From: Bidens hawaiensis
Lineage: Eukaryota > Streptophyta > Magnoliopsida > Asterales > Asteraceae
Assembly: GCA_021521415.1 (NCBI GenBank)
Contig: JAIQDT010007682.1
Span: 1-64,000, forward strand
Direction of reading: 5' to 3'
Length of the DNA: 64,000 nt
Shown here: one piece after another, positions 58,959 through 64,000 of the stretch
Layout of the letters: every line of letters begins with the position of its first letter
Numbering within the stretch: the stretch's first letter is position 1
Position numbers and translations under genes: made by a program
The notes under the pieces: generated by a model
What the model saw: only the letters and a program-made list of their open reading frames with translations
What the model was told of the DNA's origin: nothing
Database searches by the model: none

Positions 58959-60390
58959 GCTTTGTCGAAAGCAGGATCACCGGCCTCCTCTGCCATCTTG
59001 ATCCGCGCCTGAAATAATGACCTGGCAGCCCACACCTTTGCTTCCTCCGTGGCCTGCTTCAATGCTTCCTGATGCTCAGTCTCTAATGAAGATAGCTGAT
59101 TCTCCAAATGTTTATTCTCTTTGGAGAGATGAAGCATAGCCTTGTCCTTAGCCACCACAGCTTTCCCTAAACTAGACATTTTCTCGCTCATCTGATGGAT
59201 AATCTTTTCATAGTGATCCCTCATAGCAGTCACAGCCTATCAATAAATTTCGTATAAGGGTTAAAACAAAAACGAAAATTATAAATAATAATAACAACTT
59301 TGAAGGTTAAAAACCTTAACTGAGTAAACGAAATAACAATAGATGGTTATTTAAATAAGCACACATAAAATGGATGTAACATGCTAACAACCTACTACTT
59401 AAATTAAGGCATGCCACATAATGCAAAGAAATTGTAACATAACATAAAGGACAAAGGTAAGTTAAATAGTAATATTTCACCTTATAAGGCAAGAAAAATT
59501 TTAAACATGTACTAAAGATTAACAGATGAATAGAAAATTTAACCTCCTGCCAAAATATGAAGTCCAACAACACTACTAAGATTTAAAAATGAAGAGGTTA
59601 ACAACACATACCAAAGATACAGATGAATTGAGCAAGTCAATTCCTGTTAAAAAAAATCCAAGAGACATTAGGAAGAAGAAAAACCCCAAAATTAATAAAC
59701 TTTAAAACCCTAAAAACTATAACAAAGAAAACAACATGGCGAAAACCGGCAGAGACCAGCAAGTTGAAGGTACTATAGAGACAGACGAAGGTCGATCAGA
59801 CGGAAGATCGTTACCTGAGTTGTGGATGTTGGTGAGGAACGATACACCGAGCAGAGAGATGGTGGTAGATGAAAGCTAAGATATTTTGTGAGTCAAGTTT
59901 TTTACATGAAAGATAAATAAGTAAATAACTTGTGGTTAACAATAAGTGTGATAAAAAATTTGTGTGGCTGAAAATCATAGGTGGATGAAAAGTGAGACAA
60001 ATAATCAATAAATAATATTAATATAATATTAAATTTTATAACAATTAACATATTTTATATATTAATATTTTATAGGTCGCTTTGTCGAAAGCAGGATCAC
60101 CAGCCTCCTCTGTCATCTTGATCTGTGCCTGAAATAATGACCTGGCAGCCCACACCTTGGCTTCCTCCGTGGCCTGCTTCAATGCTTCCTGATGCTCCGT
60201 CTCTAATGAGGATAGCGGATTCTCCAACTGTTTATTCTCTTTGGAGAGATGAAGCATAGCCTTGTCCTTTGCCACCACAGCTTTCCCTAAACCGGACATT
60301 TTCTCGCTCATTTGATGGATAATCTTTTCATAGTGATCCCTCATAGCAGTCACAGCCTATCAATAAATTTCGTATAAGGGTTTAAACAAT
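58959..60390 (-). repeat. Duplicated exon-4 segment (about 315 bp, 1120-bp offset)
   Basis: 58955-59265 and 60075-60385 are near-identical, including the intron end before the exon (TATCAATAAATTTCGTATAAG). Similarity starts at AGGTCGCTTTGTCGAAAGC and stops after GTATAAGGGTT(A/T)AAAC. Confidence 0.85.
59271..60074 (-). other. Unrelated segment between the duplicated exons, possibly a captured host gene 5' end
   Basis: On the minus strand an AT-rich part is followed by CT-rich leader-like sequence (CTACCACCATCTCTCTGCTC) and then splice-like borders: CAACTCAG/GTAACG (about 59814), TTTTTTTTAACAG (about 59646), CTTTG/GTATGT (about 59613) and TTTTGGCAG (about 59552). This is the look of a promoter and spliced 5' untranslated region. 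No long ORF; the source gene is unknown. Confidence 0.35.
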
Positions 60391-61743
60391 ATTGGATCCT
60401 AAAATACGAAGTGACAGAATATATAGTATACTTACAGAGTTGACAATGTCATAATGAGTTTCGGGCTCGGAAGACCTTTTTCTCTTGGACGCAGCAGATT
60501 TGGCCGTCATTGTTGCGGTTTTAGGCTCGGAACTAGTGGCTACCTTTAAGGCTTCCTTTTTAACAGCAGGAGAAGTGGCCATACAGTCGATGTCATCTAG
60601 AGAGAACTTGAGAGCAGACTTTCCTGATTTCTTGGCGCCTGTAGAAGAAAAGTCAATAGATAAGTATTCTATTTTATTTTATTTATCTTAAAATTATTAA
60701 CCTACTTGACATGCTGGAACCTGAAGAGATCTCACAAAAAGCTTCAGTAAAACGAGCTTGAAAAGTCCTGACTTCAGTATCCAGTGCTAGGAACCGTTTT
60801 GCCTTTTCTTCTGTTCCAGGTAGTTTACTCAATGAAGCGAAGTTCTCAATTGCAGACAACAAGAAAGAATAAGGATTAAAATTGAAGCATAAAGGATCCT
60901 GCTATTTCTTAAGGATCCAGGATCCTACCCTTCGTAACCCACGTTGAAGGAAGATCAGTCCCCCCTAGTATTGAGTCGCGTTTTACAAAGAAAAGCTTAT
61001 TCCTCCACACGGAATCATTTATAGTGACTTTTAAGATCGGATGGGGTTGTCGGGGCTTGGATTTGAAGATGAAACGAGCAGGACCGTGGGTAGTGAGGGT
61101 ATATAAGTATGATAACTAGGGAAGAACGAAATCGATTTTCTCCTCTTCGATGATCCTTTCGATGGTGCTGAGAACTCTCCAAACCATAGGCATAGCCTGT
61201 ATATAGGATATGCCGGTGGAATCGAAGAAACTTTGAGTGAAAGAAGGAAAAGGATACTTGTACCCAATCAAGAACAGAATCGCCGGAAAACAAACCCAGA
61301 TATTAGAATATATGTCGCAGCGGATGCTGGATTCATAAAGACAAAATAGGGTTTTTTGGAGGAATAACGAGCGAAAATCGTCAACCTCGGGATCCGTGAG
61401 TTTGAAAATCTCGGCGAATGGGTTAGCAATGAGGCACTGAGGTTCCATTTCCGACAACTCGCAGTTATCGGAAATTTGTCCGGAGGGTTTAGAAGCAGAC
61501 GGAGAAGAAGAAGACGAAGCGCTGGACATTGTATAAGAAAATAAAAGAAAAAAGATAAGAAAGGATACCTGATGTGTCGGCGTAAGGAATGTTTATAATC
61601 AAAGATATAGGCTGCATATATAGACGGTTGTAATTAACCTTGGGGGCGAAATAGTAAATATTCTGGCGAAACCGTCCCATCTATCAGTTTTCGCAGCAAA
61701 TTTGAATTTCAAAATAACAGCTGTATTCCACTATTACCCGCCA

Positions 61744-61756
61744 TTTTGGGGGCAAT
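61744..61756 (+). promoter_or_regulatory. Polypurine tract of element A
   Basis: TTTTGGGGGCAAT directly before the LTR start TGTTAGGG, matching element B. Confidence 0.75.
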
Positions 61757-61813
61757 TGTTAGGGCATGAATTCCATGCTGAGGATCCTTGATCTTTAACT
61801 ATCTTATGGATAG
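61757..61813 (+). repeat. Element A 3' LTR, first 57 bp
   Basis: Identical to 28767-28823, then abruptly replaced by sequence starting TGATAGTCGGG. Confidence 0.9.
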
Positions 61814-62298
61814 TGATAGTCGGGCAAAAGTCGTGTATATTATTATAGTTTTTGTTTACTTTTAGTTTAAATATTATGTGAACTTTGGTACTTCAAGCGT
61901 GTTTATGTGTTTCAGGATACTTGACGTTAAGGACGCTTATTGGGATGAATTACGGGCTTGGAATGAAGATATAGAAGACTCATGATGATTGACACCCTTT
62001 CCAATGCAAAATAAATGAAGAAAATAAAGAAAATTCTGTCAGACGCCTTTAGCGCGGTGCTAAAAGGTCCTGATGGTGATGTCAGCGTATCTCTAAGATC
62101 ATCAGAATTTTGAGTTTTTAGAGCGGCGCGAAAATCACACCCCTGGGATGTTAGCGACGCGCTAAGATCCTCCTGACGGGAAAACTAACCCTAACTTTGA
62201 TATAATCAGTTTTTCAGCCCCCATTCGAGATATCTTTCATTCCTCCAACCAAGTACAAGCCCTAGGACAATTTTCCACCATCCCGAAGCCTCCGGTTC
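61814..62298. mobile_element. LTR-like fragment G inserted in element A 3' LTR
   Basis: Begins TGATAGTCGGGCAAAAG exactly where homology to the element A LTR stops, preceded by GATAG, so it reads as the start of another LTR. It contains a TATA-like GATATAATC (about 62195) and no coding signal. It is cut at 62299 by LTR D. Its far end is outside the window. Confidence 0.5.
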
Positions 62299-64000
62299 TG
62301 TCACACCCGGCCCTGAGCGGCGGAAACAGCCGGGCGCGCGCGAGTGGGGATTGATAATTAAGCACGGGCCATTGCAAACATTCAAAGATTTTCATTGCGC
62401 ATGAAAAGTTTAATACAAATACATTACATTGTTTAAAAATTATAAAAACATCCAAGTATACAAATTATTGAAGATTTCCACGCCATATCCCCATGCGCGG
62501 CGGGAACAACCACGCGCATCGAAGGGATAGAACTAAAATCTTCCAAAAAGCTAGTTTAGATGTTCAGCGTGAGGTGCTCTAAGTGTGACTCCATGCGCTA
62601 CCTAGTTATCTCCTGAAAGACACGTAAAAATATTTGAATCAGTATAAACTGAGTGAGTTCACAAGTTTAGTAACTTGATAAATCGTATTGCATCATAATC
62701 TTGATACAAATCATTCTGAAACATAATTCTGATAGCATTATTAAACACATGCTTGGTAAAACATAGATCTACCACATAGTCTGATAAAATCGTTCCGCGG
62801 GTTACGCGCGAACATTTCTGGGAACTGTGCTCGTCTGTGTAAGTGGCGCTGCCACTACGAGCTAAAATAATGTAATACCGTCCCGCGGGTTACGCGCGGA
62901 CACTTCTGGAAAACTGTGCTCGTCTGTGTGAGTGGCGCTGCCACTACGAGCGAATAATACTGTAATACCGTCCCGCGGGTTACGCGCGGACGTTGTGCCG
63001 GAAAACAAGGCGCTCGTCTGCGTAAGAGGAGCGACCTCTACGAACGGGCTCAAACCCATAGTACTGCCCCGTGCTAGGCACTCGTCTGTGTAAGAGGTGC
63101 GACCCCTACGAGTGGGCGGATCAAACCAGCAGTCCCTACCCTTAGAGTTCCAATGGTAAAGTGATCACTTACTCGTTCTTGCGCACTCATATCGAAAACC
63201 ATAGATAACTGTTTGCATTGCTCGAAAACTCACCATAATGAATTATAAGTTAAACACACAATCGCTTGCATTGTTCGTAAATATACCATGATAAAATGTA
63301 ATTTAAACACGTGTCCCTCGCCCCGAAAACAGGTTAAAAACAGTGAAAATAGTGAAATGGGGGCTGTGAGACTCACCTGTGGTTCTTGTTAAGGGATTAA
63401 TAGAGATTCGGGTTTTCTTGGTGTTGGCCTCGGAATCGAAGGTCTAGAATACGATTAAATAACAAGAAATCTATATTAAGATCAAGATATAAGGGTTGGA
63501 AAGTAGATCTCAAGGTTATAATCTCGGCTTACCTAGTAACAGGAACGGAATTAAAAATCAAATAGATGCTTGGGAGATGATTCAGAGCAGATTTGCAGTT
63601 TTAAGAGAGAAGTTTGAAGTGTGTTGAGTGATAATTTTAGGTTACATATTTATAGGCAAACTCAATGGAACACAATCCCTTGATTTAGGGGATTGTAATC
63701 TTTTCATATCTAGGTGTGATGATGATAAAGTATGGAAAGTATTATTATTTATTCAAAAGTGGAGGAGTAGGTAAAAGATTCTGATTTTCGCAGGACATGC
63801 AGGTCTGTGGTTGGTGAGAGTAGGGTGGCTGATAGTTGACTGTTCATGCCACAGTGTGCTTTTGCCAGTGCACAGTAAAAAGTAGAAATTTTCTGAAACA
63901 CGTTACTGTTTTCTTTTTGGGCGGGAATAATCCCCTTTATTCTGAAGAATACTGTGTTTTGTGCGTGTAACCTTGCGCGTACAGCCTTATGCGTGTAGGA
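62299..64000 (-). mobile_element. LTR D, chromovirus-like, runs off the window
   Basis: Starts TGTCACACCCGGCCCTGAGC followed by GGCGGAAAC, which resembles the end of the Tekay LTRs (TGTAACACCCCGTAACCGCA then GCGGAAAC) and so suggests a related but different family in the same orientation. No closing CA-end or gag-pol is visible before 64000. It includes a minisatellite at 62791-63130. Confidence 0.6.
62791..63130. repeat. ~88-bp minisatellite with nested stems in LTR D
   Basis: Units start near 62791, 62879 and 62969, with a shorter fourth at about 63064. The common core is CCCGCGGGTTACGCGCG then CTCGTCTGTGTAAGTGGCGC. In units 1-2 GTGGC/GCCAC forms an inner stem and CTCGT/ACGAG an outer one. 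In units 3-4 the inner arms change (GAGG/CCTC, GAGGT/ACCCC-like) and pairing is partly kept. Confidence 0.85.

Larger units (their letters stand above)
58799..61529 (-). pseudogene. Antisense intron-containing gene of element A, with exon duplication
   Basis: Minus-strand order: exon 1 from ATG at 61529 (MSSASSSSSPSASKPSG; FAEIFKLTDPEVDDFRSLF; PMVWRVLSTIERIIEEE) with a TAG at about 61113, then ending near a GT in GGGTAGGATCC (about 60940). Exon 2 is 60849-60702 (FLALDTEVRTFQARFTEAFCEI); its acceptor AG appears changed to AA. Exon 3 is 60638-60436 (KRKRSSEPETHYD) with good CTACAG and GTAAGT borders. Exon 4 is a coiled coil starting at 60356, truncated at 60076. A second, fuller copy of exon 4 is 59236-58799, with a TAG inside at 58907 and an acidic tail. 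Family resemblance ('putative gypsy type transposon' domain) is from memory; function unknown. Confidence 0.72.
28767..61813 (+). mobile_element. Element A: Tat-type Ty3/Gypsy LTR retrotransposon, split by a nested array
   Basis: 5' LTR 28767-29626; PBS 29630-29647; gag 29712-31520; protease, RT, RNase H, second RNase H and integrase up to 57314, with 34966-56590 being an inserted Tekay array; spacer 57315-58700; antisense gene 61529-58799; polypurine tract 61744-61756; 3' LTR start 61757-61813. Without the insert the element would be about 11.4 kb. The surviving 57 bp of 3' LTR are identical to the first 57 bp of the 5' LTR, suggesting a young insertion, yet gag and pol carry at least ten stops or frameshifts. 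This fits a defective copy mobilised in trans. Confidence 0.9.

Noticed and set aside
28767..61813. An endogenous pararetrovirus origin for the RT-bearing elements.
   Set aside because: Integrase cores, LTRs, polypurine tracts and target duplications are present, and no movement or coat protein features are seen; these are LTR retrotransposons.
62237..62455. ORF crossing the G/D junction.
   Set aside because: It spans an insertion boundary between two LTR sequences, so it cannot be an ancestral gene.

Overview
The window is nuclear DNA of a flowering plant and is almost wholly transposable elements; I found no convincing intact host gene. Ty3/Gypsy pol domains, a Helitron end, a SINE and PIF/Harbinger-like elements together mean a higher plant. 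The antisense gene carried by the two Tat-type elements resembles 'putative gypsy type transposon' proteins that I remember as common in Asteraceae, so a composite-family plant is my guess, not a demonstrated fact.

Layout. (1) 1-11743: element B, an old Tat-type Gypsy element on the minus strand, with its 3' LTR cut by the window edge. It is broken by a 1.7 kb solo LTR (4986-6697) and carries a decayed antisense gene on the plus strand (353-1971). (2) 11744-28766: AT-rich intergenic DNA with a Tourist-like MITE, a 2.37 kb solo LTR (E), two related PIF/Harbinger-like elements (one with an internally deleted Myb-type ORF1), a decayed Helitron with a recognisable 3' terminus, a SINE with 12-bp target duplications, and the edge of a second LTR (F) of the same family as E. 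(3) 28767-61813: element A, a second Tat-type element on the plus strand, inserted into LTR F. Its integrase gene is split by a 21.6 kb block (34966-56590). That block is a tandem Tekay-type chromovirus, LTR-internal-LTR-internal-LTR, flanked by one target duplication (GGAAG). (4) 61814-64000: the 3' LTR of A is interrupted after 57 bp by another LTR-like sequence (G), itself interrupted at 62299 by the start of a further chromovirus-like LTR (D) that runs off the window.

How the parts work. Each LTR element has the usual retroviral-type order: LTR, primer binding site, gag, protease, reverse transcriptase, RNase H, integrase, polypurine tract, LTR. A and B also have a second RNase H domain, a spacer with hairpins and GGGCTTGTCCCCAG repeats, and an intron-containing gene on the opposite strand next to the 3' LTR. 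All gag-pol frames in A and B are broken. The Tekay copies are nearly intact but share one frameshift at the RT/RNase H boundary. The observations I rate highest are the tandem three-LTR array, an extra ORF ahead of gag in the Tekay element framed by well-placed splice sites, the covarying hairpin string in the Tat spacers, and the strong excess of GGATCC in both Tat elements.
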